Below are positions 34,601-45,801 of a stretch of DNA of 64,000 nt, in pieces. The position numbers were made by a program, and so were the translations under genes. This DNA is from Isoetes taiwanensis (Eukaryota; Streptophyta; Lycopodiopsida; Isoetales; Isoetaceae). Location: positions 186,001 through 250,000 of the forward strand of contig JAJEKV010000114.1 in the NCBI GenBank assembly GCA_021234155.1. Direction: 5' to 3'. Positions within the stretch are counted from its first letter, which is position 1; each line of letters begins with the position of its first letter. The notes beneath the pieces were generated by a model. The model was not told the origin of the DNA and searched no databases. It saw only the letters and a list, made by a program, of their open reading frames with translations.

Positions 34601-35560
34601 TTCTTTTACATGCATGCAATGATCTATTTCCGCTATCAAAAAATTAGACTCCTCGTCTACTTCCATATTTTCCAGCACTTTCAGTTTCATCTTTTTGAAG
34701 TTGGCCATTATTTAATTTGTCCAGATCTTGGGCAAAGTCTCCTTCTACTATTTTAAGAATTGCATCTACTCTTAAACTCCTGGATGTTTCTGTTGGCACA
34801 TTATTCTTAATCCACTCTGAGAATCTAGACTTGTTAACTCTTGCTTTCCAAGCCTCCCTTGTATTACTCCTTGCATTGCCATGGACCGAGTCTAGATTTG
34901 CAGTATTGCTATGCCATTCTCCAACTGCAGCTTTTGTAGAAACGATTATAGAGACAGTATTTTGGTACCTTTGCTTTGATGCAAAAACTCACTTTTTGCG
35001 ATCCTCTCTGCATTACCTTTCTCTTCCACTATAGCTTCTACCAACACACTGCAGATTTGCGCTTCAGCTCTACTAGTTTATTATTTTCTTCCTTTTCTTT
35101 CTCGTTTACATTGGTTTCTATATCTTCTATGGTTGAATCTGACATGCTTGACTGAGTGAATTTTTTCTGCCCATACACACTATCTCCTGCCCCTATCCCT
35201 GATATTGTAGTTTTCAATTTTTGAATAGCCTCAATAGCCCTCACACCTGCATTAGGAACCCGATCTTTCCCTACTATTACTTTATCTGCTCCATTGACAT
35301 TTGCCTCCTTTGGGGACTAGTCTATACTATGTAAGGCAAAGATTCTCGTAGATGGGCCAGAAATATTATCAGACAAGCAAGGGAATTGACTTACCTCATC
35401 CAGGGCAGAAGGCCCAATATTTGAATCCGATTTGTTGGAAGCCCCACCGACTGGGAGCGATTTGCACGCCCCTATAAGACCTGACGAATGGCTGTTATCC
35501 AATTTAAAACAATGATTGAAAGATGTATCAGGGGCCCTGAGAACCCATTGCAAATACCTG
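31685..35560 (-). mobile_element. LINE, 5' half (ORF1, endonuclease, RT start)
   Basis: On the minus strand, from right to left, ORF1 pieces appear first, including the DUF4283 block YLPPDMLIPEFLKVIANTIG and VIVKSGNFSLKFPL (34,105-34,314). A charged ORF1 tail follows (33,437-33,862). The ORF2 endonuclease starts with KILSWNIRGVKSLED (about 33,420-33,465). An open block at 32,545-33,009 contains endonuclease C-terminal and linker sequence (NGFTWCNGWAGTVKTYARHDR). RT pieces run down to the transposon junction. Together with 18,105-19,911 the LINE is about 5.7 kb, near full length, but it is broken by many stops. Confidence 0.9.
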
Positions 35561-37840
35561 GGTCAAACCCAGGCCGGTTTCTGACAGCCGCTATGGCTCG
35601 TTTGCGCCTATGCCCATGTTCGGCATTTTTCAAGTGTTAATTTAATCTCGTTTGGAGATGATATGTGGGATCCAAAGGAAAGAAAGCTAGGAAAACTGCT
35701 AGGATCGGCAAGATAGATTTAGAATTCACAGAGGTTAATCAAGGCATATATTTCGGACGATTAGTAGTTATTCAAAATTTATTTATTTTTAATGTAAATC
35801 ATGGTCCACTTCACTCGCGTTGATCCATAACATGGACAACCCTAAGGCTAGCTACAAAAAGCCGAGAGCCACTTGATCTAACCTCTGAGGCAACACATCA
35901 TCTAGGAGGGGTTAAACCTATACCTTGCGCAAATGCGGTGGAAAGATATTAGGTCTAGCTCACAGACGTCTCCCACTAGTCAATGCATGCCAAGAGACCT
36001 ACTACAACCGGTCAAGTCTTTCAGTGCCAGTCAGCCTAGCTATAGCTAGACAGGCTCCTATATACATGCCGAATATTAAAGGGAATTATTGAGATCATTC
36101 CATAGAGTCATCTCTAAACATGGCTTGTAGGTCTCTACCCTCCCTCGCCAAGCACAAGATGTAACAGAGAGAACATCCATAACAGCAATTTACCAAACGA
36201 ATAGAACAATAACTTCTAACCTAACTATCCTAATCGTACAGGAACATACATGATTAGGGTTTCTTTGTCAGTCCAATTTCAGTGCTAGATGCTCATAGAG
36301 ATTGAAAACGGGGTTTCCGGTTTAATTTGGTAATTTCCAGTAGTAGTTTATTTGTAGTGGCAAATTTTCTGGTAGCCATAAATAACCGAGGATTTTGAAG
36401 CCTGCCCAGTGGTCGGCAGCTCAGTTATAGATCCTTGCACATGGGATAACATCCCATGATGTCGGCCTCCGAGAGTGCTAACTTGGAGTTTCTCTATATC
36501 AAGATTTCAAATTGGAGATCCTGTTTAATGTCCTACAGTTTTGCTACCTTATTTGGGAATCCCAGTCCGCAGTATCTAGATGCTATTCCATAGTGAAGCA
36601 TCAACACAAATGGTTGTGATGCTCTGGCCTAGCCGATGGCAGTGGTCGACTGACGCATGTCAGTACGATGCAAAATGCGAGGGAGAAAATGGACTACATG
36701 GGGGACACGCAAGGGATCCCAAAGCAGGGATTATTTTGGGGTTGGGTCATTAAATCCGGGGTATGGCTATTTTGATCCTAAAAATTAGCCCCAAGGGATA
36801 AAAGAACCCTAATTGGAAAAACTCATGGACTCAACCCAACACCTCAGGTCAAGGATAAAAGGCCATAAGAACAAGCAAGATGTCTCCAATAAAGACGTAT
36901 GCAAAAACCACAAAATTATTAGTTAAGGCATCCCAAATTTCGAAGAACTTTTGCAAGTGATATATGCAAAACACTTATCTGTGAAAGATAACAACAACAA
37001 CGTAAGGTAATAAGGTAGTCGAAAATGGTCTACATGCACTAATACATTACAAAAATGGTGTGGTCCACAAATAAATGCTTACCATCCCATGGGGTCATGA
37101 AGCCCCTATAAACTTCTAAAAATGTCCACAAACATGAAAATAAACATTAGGAACCACGTGTGTGCAAGACTCATTAATAGAGCATGGAACGTGGTAAAAA
37201 CAATTGGAAGAGAGACAAACATATATACGTCCTGAGAAGGATGGATGACACCCGAAACTAATTGCATCCGAAACATCAAGAGTTCAAATCGACATAAATG
37301 TCCACAAGGGTTAGGTAAACATAGGGACTTGGACTGGAGACAATCTAGACAAGGGCCACATTGATGGAAAGATATAACAAAGACCTCCAGAGGGCCTACG
37401 TTAGGAAGCGCGAACCAAAAAGGCTTTAGGGTCACAACGGATTGAATGCCAATGAACTTTCAACTCGAAAAGCACAAGGACCACTATATGATACATGTAC
37501 AAGTTTACTAAAGATCAAGAAGAATTGCAAAGTCATGCAAATGAATAGACAAACGACCAAATGGTCGCATTGAGCAACTTCCTCTGAAACAATGAAACAA
37601 TAAGGTTTATGACTAAGGTGCGATTTCTATGCCACCGCCATGTCGTCGAAGTCATGAGAAATGGCTAGCCATTTTTTGGGGAGTGTCAAGAGCTTGTTGT
37701 TCGCAAAATAGGCCCCACGGTTTACAGTGAATGTAAATCGTCCCTAAGGGGCGTTGTACATCCCTCGAGGGACACAAATCATGAAAAATAGCAGGCAATT
37801 TTTCGAGGAGCATCACAAGGTATGTTATTTTTGCACAGGG
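35561..37840. repeat. Dispersed LTR-like repeat, copy 1
   Basis: Blocks at 35,670-36,260 and 37,440-37,830 recur in the same order and orientation at 41,405-41,985 and 42,445-42,790. The part near 35,885-36,160 (AGGCTCCTATA, GGTCTCTACCCTCC) is also alignable with 57,980-58,260 of the solo LTR. No LTR termini or target duplication were found here, so it is an old, possibly LTR-derived repeat. ORFs within it have no domain. Confidence 0.65.
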
Positions 37841-37844
37841 CAAA

Positions 37845-38001
37845 ACATGACACTGTCAGAGGAGCCCTTAGGGCTCAAGACTCATATATTAAAAAATTTA
37901 AATGGAGTGTAGGGCTAACTAAATCAAGCTCAACTAAGCAAATTCAAATGAAAAAAGGTGACCAACAAAAAACTAAACAACTTGGAGAGAAGTGTTGCAA
38001 G
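37845..38001. repeat. Dispersed repeat family A, copy 1
   Basis: GACACTGTC.GAGG and GGGCTCAAGACTCA, then GCTAACTAAATCAAGCT and AACAACTTGGA, recur at 45,255-45,440 in the same order. The copy is interrupted at 38,002 by a microsatellite-tailed retro fragment and continues at about 38,084. Confidence 0.75.
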
Positions 38002-38083
38002 AGATAAAGATAAAGATAAAGATAAAGATAAACTTTTTATCGTCCACGAGAACCCAGTCAGGTTATGGGAGCCAAACAATTAG
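38002..38083 (-). mobile_element. Retroelement end with a hexanucleotide tail
   Basis: A GATAAA array (38,002-38,032) adjoins TTTTTATCGTCCACGAGAAC and TTATGGGAGCCAAACA. The end block matches 17,234-17,282, which has a different (pentanucleotide) array. The other copy of repeat family A at 45,440 lacks this piece, so it is a separate insertion of about 80 bases. Confidence 0.75.
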
Positions 38084-38176
38084 GAAAACAATACTAGGAC
38101 ATCAATAGTTGGCACATTTATAACAATAATTTGTATTGAATCCTTAAGTTGTCTGGTGAAATATTAGCAGATTATA

Positions 38177-38700
38177 ACACACAACTACCATTTACATTAT
38201 TAACACAAACCATTGCATTTAACACATTTAAATTAAAATCCCCCTTAAACCCCCTTTTGGTTTGGGTGCATATTCACACGCAGGGGGTTACTCAGAACAA
38301 CGAGTCGCCGGGATGGGCATATTTGCCCTTTATTCCAAGATCTGAACCGTACATAGCGATCCTCGTTTGTGGGGTATGCATGTTCAAGTTTATGTATACT
38401 GTATATTAAGGTTTGCAAAATACTATAAGGTTTGAGAGAATGTACATAATGGTGTTAATTTTGTACATGTATTGTAAATATATTTTGGGGCTCTCACGCC
38501 CTCGTAACCCCCGTGAATATGCACCCAAACCAAAGGGGGTTTAAGGGGATTTTAATTTAAATGTGTTAAATGCAATGGTTTTGTGTTAATAATGTAAATG
38601 GTAGTTGTGTGTTGATTGCTATATTAAAAATTTTTGGGCCCTTCCGCCCTAACAAAAGCAAACGTAGATAAACTTTAAGGGCCTAAATCGTTAAGGGCTA
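38177..38700. mobile_element. Large inverted repeat (fold-back element)
   Basis: The left arm at 38,177-38,291 and the right arm at about 38,505-38,613 are inverted copies over roughly 110 bases with few differences (ACACAACTACCATTTACATT, CCCCCTTAAACCCCC, GGTTTGGGTGCATATTCAC). The loop is about 210 bases. The right arm extends outward to about 38,700 with homology to 45,040-45,235 in inverted orientation. It sits inside repeat family A, which is uninterrupted at 40,560-40,640. No coding capacity. Confidence 0.85.
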
Positions 38701-39372
38701 GATATTCAGATGAACAACAGGTTTAGTAAAACTAATGACAACGACATTTGCCATTACTTGGGCAGTTCCAAAAATTTGTCTCCACTACCAACGGCCTATT
38801 AATAAAAGCATTTGCCATTTGTGAAGGCACATAAAGTGGTCATGTGTGTATGTGCTGAAATCATATGAATCCATAACACTATATCTCTATCCAACAATCC
38901 AACAACTTGTCAAAAGCTCTCTGCATCCTCTAAGCTTGCACAGCTTGCACACTTGGAATACCTATCAAAGTTTATTGGACAATGTTGACCTGAAACTTCC
39001 TTCCAATAATAAGTTCATGGATGTTCTCTCCCTGCTTTAAGGGTGTTATTTGGTCTAGCATTATGCCCTCCTGTTGCATGTTCTCAAAGAACCTGCAGAA
39101 GCGAGTGATCTTCATGAGAGAGTGATCTTCCCCTTCCTAATATAGAAAAAATTGTGATGCCAAACAAAGACAATAATGCCACATTTTTCAGGGCTTTTCG
39201 AGCTGAATCATTAACTCCCAATAATGTGCACGGCATAAAATAAAACTTATATCACAAATGCATAAAAGTAGATCCAAAGGTAGACAAAAGTGCTCAAAGA
39301 TCTTTTCAAAAAGCCATATTATGCTGAAATACTGTTTAAGACATGGCTTTAGAAGCCATTCTTGCCAAGAAT
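38701..39372. other. Spacer, no gene seen
   Basis: AT-rich sequence with a short plus-strand ORF (38,846-39,040) lacking motifs. Confidence 0.45.
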
Positions 39373-39747
39373 TCCTTACATAGTGAAATTAATTTCTCTT
39401 GGGTGTATAAAAATAACCCTCAAAGAACTAGTAGCCACCATGAAAGCCGACTGGTTAAAAATCTTCAGCGAGAAACCCGGTTATGCATGATGACATTTGC
39501 ATCCTTACATAGTGAAATTGATTTCTCTTGGGTGTATAAAAATAACCCCAAAGAACTAGTAGCCACCATGAAAGCCGACTGGTTAAAAATCTTGCCAGAC
39601 TGGAAGTTATGCATGATGACATTTTACACCTTACATAGTGAAATTAATTTCTACTGGTGTATAAAAAATAACCCTCGCAAAGAACTAGTAGCCACCATGA
39701 AAGCCGACACGGTTAAAAATCTTATTGAGAACCCGAGTTGTGCATGA
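39343..39747 (+). repeat. Three tandem units of about 128 bases, open reading frame
   Basis: Units begin with CCTTACATAGTGAAATT at 39,373, 39,503 and 39,629. A plus-strand frame stays open through all three for 134 codons and repeats a protein pattern: LHSEINFSWVYKNNP, then KELVATMKADWLKIL, then LCMMTF. The unit length is not constant (130 and 126 bases), and the first unit leaves the pattern in its middle (frame slip around ESRLVKNLQRE). I do not recognise the peptide. It may be a tandemly copied exon or a chance open repeat. Confidence 0.7.
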
Positions 39748-39769
39748 TGACATTTTATGGAAAAGTAAT

Positions 39770-40300
39770 ACCTTGATAAAACCGATATCCTTTTGGTAGT
39801 CTGCGGGAAGCACCGACGGCAACACATGAGGCCATATTTCGAATCAGGCCATGAACATTGCCACAAACGCGCTACAAGAAAATCGAGTGAAATGAGAGGT
39901 CACGCGGCCATGCTTATACTACAAAAACAAACCGTGGTAACATACCGGTATTGAGCTCCAAATACCATATTTCTTCAGGGTGAGAATTCCAAGCAGCGGC
40001 GTGGCCCATTGTCGAATGAAACCCTCCCTAGTTCCTTATACACTGAATGGAAAAATAAAAAGGGGGGAACTAAACCTACCCCCCTTGGATCGAATCTTCA
40101 AAAACACCGCAAAAAACTCGCAAAAGGACCACACCGGGTGGAACAGGAGGAAGAATTAAAGCCCGAGGGATTATTTTTTTGTAGAATCACCTCTCACAAA
40201 TGCTGCCATCATCGATTCCACAAACCCTAACGCCCTAATTCCGGGCCGTCTCGAATCTCATAGAAAAGGGCTTTTATTATAAGCCCTTCGATCTTTTAAT
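39770..40300. other. No recognised gene
   Basis: A short plus-strand ORF (40,009-40,230) has no motif. Near 40,264-40,345 two small hairpins occur (GGGCTTTTATTATAAGCCC and AGGGCTTTCTTTGTAAGCCCT). Confidence 0.45.
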
Positions 40301-40505
40301 TAAAAGAGGGCTTTCTTTGTAAGCCCTCTGATCTTAACCATTGAAGAGGATGAAACAAAAATTGCACAAATTGCATGCAAAAACTTGGTGCACTCTAGAT
40401 GTACTGATTAGTATGCCTCGTGCAATACGCCCATGAAATCATATGAAAACCATGCCAAAAAGCGTATAAAATCACAAAAAAAACCCCCTGTTATAATGCT
40501 ACATA
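40300..40505. repeat. Inverted repeat partner 1
   Basis: About 200 bases, including TGCACTCTAGATGTAC, GCGTATAAAATCAC and AAACCCCCTGTTATAATGC, recur inverted at 42,785-42,990 with moderate divergence. They could be ends of one old element enclosing 40.5-42.8 kb or two independent copies. A short version of the inner end (AATATGTAGCAAAATAACAG) also appears at 2,462. Confidence 0.65.
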
Positions 40506-40800
40506 TTAACATGGACATCAATAGTATAACAATAATTTGTATTGAATCCTTAAGTTAACATTTGATGTGTCTGGTGAAATACTAGCAGATTATAACATGA
40601 TATCTTGATCGTTAATTTAATATATTATCTACCTTGGACCACATGACACATTTCATTGTTTCAAACCCAGGAATGTGAGAAAAAATTTTTGGCTGATGCT
40701 TTCTTGTTTTTCTAGAGATTTACCTACTGATTTCTTAATATTCTGGAGATTCACCCACTGATCTAGACAATCTACCTATTTTAAAGATTTCTACCTTGTA
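40506..40800. repeat. Repeat family A, uninterrupted reference copy
   Basis: TTTGTATTGAATCCTTAAGTT, CTGGTGAAATACTAGCAGA and TTATAACATGATATCTTGATC run without interruption here. The same sequence is split by the fold-back element near 38,177 and by a MITE at 45,619, so this copy shows the empty site for both. Confidence 0.8.
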
Positions 40801-41404
40801 TTATGGAGATGTACTTATGTTCCCAACTGCAGAATGGGTCCCATATACCAAATTATAAACGAAACTGAAAATCCAATGAGATGCTGAAAGAAAGATTATC
40901 AGACATGCTTTTATGGCAAAAAGACTGTTGTGGAATGTGCCAAAAATCAGCAGCAACTTCAGCAAAAGGATTGCAGGTGGCAATTGTGAGGGCCAAACGA
41001 CCACATCTGCAAAAATTGCTGTGATTGCACTTCAAGATAATGCAAACTAGATAGTAGTTTCTTCAAATCAAAACTTGCTCCACGCTTTGCAAGTGAAGAA
41101 AGAAAAGCGACCTTCCAATTTGGCTTCTGCATTGAAAATTATGTGGGAAAGAAAGCAGTAGCTGCATTTTCGCAGGCAAATTGAAGATTTGGAAAATTTG
41201 CCCACCAATTGCAAAATTGAAGCACCATCCTAGCATCAACATACCAGGGATCGATGACATGGACACCAAATCAGCTGCACCTCCAAAATTGGTGACTGAT
41301 CAACTGTACCGAGAGCCACGGTCTGGAGGTTGGGAAATTTTGGCGAGGAAAGGGTGATGTGCTAAAAACATCACCATGAAGGGCCGTCAACACCCGCTAA
41401 GCAC
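40801..41404. other. No recognised gene
   Basis: Minus-strand ORFs of 60-70 codons are present without motifs. Nothing further seen. Confidence 0.4.
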
Positions 41405-42790
41405 CCTATATCGGAAGGAAAGAATGCTAGAAAAACTGCTAAAATTGGCAAGATAGATCTAGGATTAATAGAGGTTAACCATGGCATACATTCTAGACGG
41501 CTAGCAGTTATTTAAAGTTCATATATATGATTTGTGGCTAGACTCATGTTCCACCATATCCATACTCGACCTCATCTCAATGAGGCAATGCGTCACCTAG
41601 GAGGGGTCAAACCTATACCCTGCGTAAACACAGTGGCAAGATATTAGATTTAAAATTCACATATGTCTCCTAATCAATGCACGCCAAGAGACGTAACTGG
41701 TCAAATCTCCCATTGTAAGCCAATTTGGCCCCCCCACCCACAGCTAGACGGGCTCCTATACACATGCCGAATACTAAAGGCAATTATTGAGGTCATTTCA
41801 TAGAGTCATCTCTTAGCATGGCTCTTAGGTCTCTACCCCTCTTTCCCCAAGCACAAGAGCTACATGACAGAATGAACAACTTCTAACTTAACTATCCTAA
41901 TCATACGTGAACATACATGATTAGGATTTTTTTATTAGTCCAATTATAGGGCTAAGTGCTCGTAGAGGTTACGATCCAATATGAAGCTAAAAGAACAATC
42001 TAACCCCTTGCTGGAATCATTCATAACTTTCACCCAATGTATTTAGTATTGAAGGATTTGAGAGAGAAAGTTTACATCAGAGGAATACACATACATTCAG
42101 ACATTGAATAGGATTTCATTAGCAAAATAGTATGAACTACAAGCAAGCATTTCAAAGCTGAACATTACTCTACAAGATCTACTGCTTTGGCTATTGCAAA
42201 CATAAAAGACGCAAACAACAAAGACGAGGTAACTCCAAAACTATCTCTGCGGATTTTTTCTCATCGAAAAGGGTTCAACCATTATTATCACGTGAAGCAT
42301 GTCTAACTTCTCCTGTTTGAGTGGGACTTGGTACTGGAAATAACACATCCTGCATTTCAAATGAGGAAAAGATGCGCTCTATATATTTTGAAGACGAAAA
42401 GAACACCATTGCAGTCACCTCAAAACTGGCTTCTCGATCGGGATTGGATGCTAATGAACTTTCAAACTGAAAAGCACAAGGACCTCTATATGCTACATTT
42501 ACAAGTTTACTGGGTTATCAAAGAACCTCCTCTAAAACAATGATAACCACATAAGTTGTAACAATAAGGTTTGACTAAGGCGTGATTTACATGTCGCCGC
42601 CATGCCATCGAAGTCATGAGAAATCGCTAGCAATTTTTTGAGGAGCGTTAAAGAGCTTGTTGTTTATGCACATGGCAAAATAGGACCGACGGTGCATGTA
42701 GATCGTCCCAAAGGGGCACTCTACATGTGTTGTCGAGGGGCGCGACGTCATGAAAAATGGCAGGCTATTTTCGAGGAGCATCACAAATAT
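41405..42790. repeat. Dispersed LTR-like repeat, copy 2
   Basis: Direct-orientation relative of 35,670-37,830. The order of the shared blocks is the same, but the middle is shorter. ORFs inside (42,328-42,543) carry no motif. Divergence from copy 1 is considerable, so the pair is old. Confidence 0.65.
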
Positions 42791-42990
42791 GTAGCATAAT
42801 AACTGGGGGTTTTCTTTGTGTTTTTGTACGCTTTTCACAAAGGTTTTCCTAAGATTTCATGGCGTATTCGAATGGATGTACTAATGCGTACATCTAGAGT
42901 GCACCATTTCTTGGTCGTTGATTTAGCTTTTTTTTTTTCAATGGTCCAACATCCAAGGGCTCACAACAAAAGCCCTCTTTTTATTTTAGT
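42785..42990. repeat. Inverted repeat partner 2
   Basis: Inverted counterpart of 40,300-40,505 (GTAGCATAATAACTGGGGG, GTACGCTTTTCACAAA, GTACATCTAGAGTGCACC). Confidence 0.65.
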
Positions 42991-43571
42991 TGCCATTTTC
43001 AGAGTTTTGCATGCAAGCATCCTGCCATCATGTTTTAGGGTTATTTTAGGGTTAGGAAGAAAGAAGGCAAGAATCGAAAGCAATACAATGCTGCAGGGTT
43101 TGCAAGCAGGGTTTCCCGCTTCTATCTTTTTCCGTTGCTATTGATCTTCCCTCCTCACCTGGAGTTGCAAAGCGCAGGGAATTGCACCCAGACAACAGGG
43201 AGCAGATTTTTGGAAGCATCATGCGCACCTTCACATCTCTGTGTCTGATTGGTAATGCTAGTTGCTTATCTCTCGAGGGCCAGGCACAAGCCGGGACCTG
43301 TTCTTGCCCGACCACGTCTTCTAGCTACTCGATTTCCTTTGCTGGCGCTGGATTCATTACCATAAGCAGGGCTTTGCCATAGTTCATCTGTAAAAAGGCC
43401 TCCGTTCAAATCTGTTTTTCAGAGGACACAAGGGCTAGGTTACTCCGTTTTCCAAAGACCATTTTTGGATAGACGGTGGTAAGGCCGGTGAGGCATTAGA
43501 AATCTAAGAAAGCTTGTTAAAAGGACACACTAACTTTATCTGAATTCACTTGTGGTTCACAGGTTTGTCGG
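42991..43571. other. Flank of a broken gene; no feature assigned
   Basis: Plus-strand frames are short. GC content is higher than around it. It could hold a first exon of the broken gene that follows, but this is not shown. Confidence 0.4.
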
Positions 43572-44749
43572 ATGAGAGTTTTTAAATTGGACCTGGAGCA
43601 TGTCCATGTACGAAGATCCCACACCCACTGTCGAACTCTTGTAGTAGAGCAGGAAGAAAGGTGGCATTGCAAATTCTGTAAAATATCTAATGAAGGCAGT
43701 GAGATATCAGACATATTTTATCTTTTTGCTAGTTTCCAGGATGTCAATAGCAATTCCAGTCAAAGTGATGTGCAGGTTGTGTGTCCTGGGCTGCCTGCTT
43801 CAGTTATTCTTCAAAAAATGCAGCAAGCACTGAAGTTATCTCAAAAAGAGAAGTCCTACAAACCACATTTCAGCTTATCTATTCAAGGTGCTTGGGAAAT
43901 CATCCAGTGGGTTGAAGCAGAAGCAACAGAGCCATGTGTTGATATTGTGGCCATGAACGAGACCCGTAATTTAGCTCTTTGTATGCTTCTCCATAGCTGT
44001 CCACCGTCCGTCTCAACTGAAGAGGTCTGTTTTATATTGTTAGGATTCTTGTTTCTAGAAGGGCAAGTGGAAAGTATCTATCATCCCTAGTGAATAAATA
44101 CCCTATGGCCAATCATGACCAGGTTTATAATAATGCAAAAGGCTACTCAGAAAGCCTTGCTGAAAAGTTGCTTCGCTGGTTATCAGCAGCAATCATCCTT
44201 GGTGGGATGAGATTCCACATGGAAAAGAAGGCAAGGATTGCATAATCCGAGAAATGAACAATTTGAGACTTGTTGGTCATTTATCTCGTCAATTAACATA
44301 GAAAAATTGAAAACTGGTGAATCACGAGCTTATGATGTTCAGCTAGCCATGCAATTGCTATCTTTACAAATTTTGCTGGGCGCAAATGTCAGCTGCAGTT
44401 CCTTGAAATCTATGGTTAATGCCTTACTTCTTTTGTTATTGCCTCAGTTTATAATTTGTTATACAAGACAAGGTCCGCAAGGTAAACTTTATTTGTTCCC
44501 CTTTTGGAAAAGGCATTTACCTAAGATATGCTGTGTATCAATGCAGGTCGTGACAATGAAATGGTTATGGGCAAGGATGAGGAATTGAGCAGTGTTTATC
44601 TGCCACAGGAGTTCCAGAAATTATTGACATTGCTACTTCCAGACGTATCTTCACCAGAGGAAACAAACGCTTCCTGGCTATGGTTAGGATTACCTTGTGC
44701 CTGGCCTATGGTTGTATTATGCATAGATCATACTCCGACTCGTGATTAA
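43572..44749 (+). pseudogene. Unidentified multi-exon gene fragment, probably broken
   Basis: The block 43,572-44,090 reads as real protein: ERWHCKFCKISNEGSE (a possible zinc pair), GLPASVILQKMQQALKLSQKE, HFSLSIQGAWEIIQWVEAE, IVAMNETRNLALCMLLHSC. In a second frame, LAEKLLRWLSAAIILGG follows at about 44,155-44,205. A third block at 44,280-44,400 reads AYDVQLAMQLLSLQILLGA, and another at 44,545-44,749 reads LSSVYLPQEFQKLLTLLLP. The helical leucine-rich character suggests an alpha-solenoid protein, perhaps of a PIK-kinase-like HEAT region such as SMG1, but I cannot confirm this. The frame shifts between blocks could be introns or decay. Confidence 0.5.
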
Positions 44750-44811
44750 TCCATAAATGCCAATATAGGATAGGAAATCTTTTGTGATACTGCAACAGTG
44801 TCTCGTCAGGG

Positions 44812-44962
44812 CTTCCTTAAGCGGCTTATTGACTATTTTGAGAATAATGGGGAATATCTGAATACCATGTATATATAGAGTGCTAGGAAATTCTTAAGCG
44901 GCTTATTGACTGTTTTGAGAAAAATGGGTAATACTTGAATGCCATGTATATAAGAATGCATA
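44812..44962. repeat. Two-unit tandem repeat
   Basis: AAGCGGCTTATTGACT starts units at 44,819 and 44,895. Both continue with TTTTGAGAA.AATGGG and ACCATGTATATA or GCCATGTATATA. Confidence 0.85.
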
Positions 44963-45039
44963 CATGCAATCATCAATTGAATCCATTTGCCATGGAAATA
45001 ATTTGTTTGTCTTTGTGTTATTGTGCTTTTTAGTAATCA

Positions 45040-45235
45040 ATATTTAGGCCCATAAAGTTTACCTATGTTTGCTTTAATTAGGGCCCGAAGGGCCCAATTT
45101 TTTTTTTTAATATAACAATCAACACACACCTACCATTAACATTATTAACATAAACCATTGCATTTAACACATCTAGATTAAAATCCCCCTTAAACCCCCT
45201 TTGGTTTGGGTGCATATTCACACGGGGGTTACGTA
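45040..45235. mobile_element. Terminal segment of the fold-back element family
   Basis: Inverted copy of 38,505-38,700: TTTAGGCCCATAAAGTTTA, AGGGCCCGAAGGGCCC, AACATTATTAACATAAACC and GGTTTGGGTGCATATTCAC. It stands alone here without its partner arm. Confidence 0.8.
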
Positions 45236-45254
45236 GGGCAGCACTAGGCAAAAT

Positions 45255-45618
45255 AGGACACTGTCCGAGGCGCCCTAAGGGCTCAAGACTGTCCGAGGCG
45301 CCCTAAGGGCTCAAGACTCACATATTCAAGAATCTAAATGGAGTGGAGCGCTAACTAAATCAAGCTTAACTAAGCAAATTCAAAATGGAAAAGAAGTGGT
45401 CAAAAAGGCTAAACAACTTGGAAGTTGGAGACAAGTATTGCAAGAGAAGGGAATAAATGAGTAACAACCTGGAAAACAGGCACATTTATGAGTAACAACC
45501 GGGAAACCAGGCACATTTATAACAATAATAAGTTGTATTCGACCCCTTAAGTTAAGCTTTGATGGGTGCTTTATGTTAAGCTTTGATGGGTGCTGTTGTG
45601 AAATACTAGCACACTATA
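45255..45618. repeat. Repeat family A, copy 3, with short internal tandems
   Basis: Contains two 28-base tandems (GTCCGAGGCGCCCTAAGGGC) at 45,260-45,316, and a two-fold GAGTAACAACC-GGAAA-CAGGCACATTTAT near 45,458-45,520. The sequence otherwise follows the order seen at 37,845-38,170. Confidence 0.75.
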
Positions 45619-45792
45619 GACTATGGAGCGCCGTATATATCGGACTATGGGTGTATCCGTGGTATATCCGTGTCTTTGACATGTTATAGCCACGCCCAAA
45701 AAAAATTACACGTCATTTTCGTGGACTTCGCAGATTTTTTGCCATTTAAGGCTGGCTATAACATGCGCGCGTCCGACATTTACTGCGATGGG
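45619..45792 (-). mobile_element. MITE-like element, copy B, with 9-bp target duplication
   Basis: Relative to the uninterrupted family A copy at 40,600-40,625, this 174-base insert sits between CACACTATA (45,610-45,618) and CAGATTATA (45,793-45,801). That is a 9-base duplication with two changes. It is the inverted homologue of 16,540-16,722. A 9-bp duplication suits a Mutator-type non-autonomous element, though clear terminal inverted repeats are not visible. Confidence 0.7.
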
Positions 45793-45801
45793 CAGATTAT
45801 A

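Noticed and set aside
35561-42790. One complete LTR retrotransposon with LTRs at 35.6-37.8 and 41.4-42.8 kb
   Set aside because: The two copies differ in length and are strongly diverged. No TG...CA ends, target duplication, primer site or gag/pol were found between them.
40300-42990. A single DNA transposon bounded by the 200-base inverted repeats
   Set aside because: No target duplication or transposase was found, and the interior consists of other dispersed repeats, so two independent copies in opposite orientation are equally likely.
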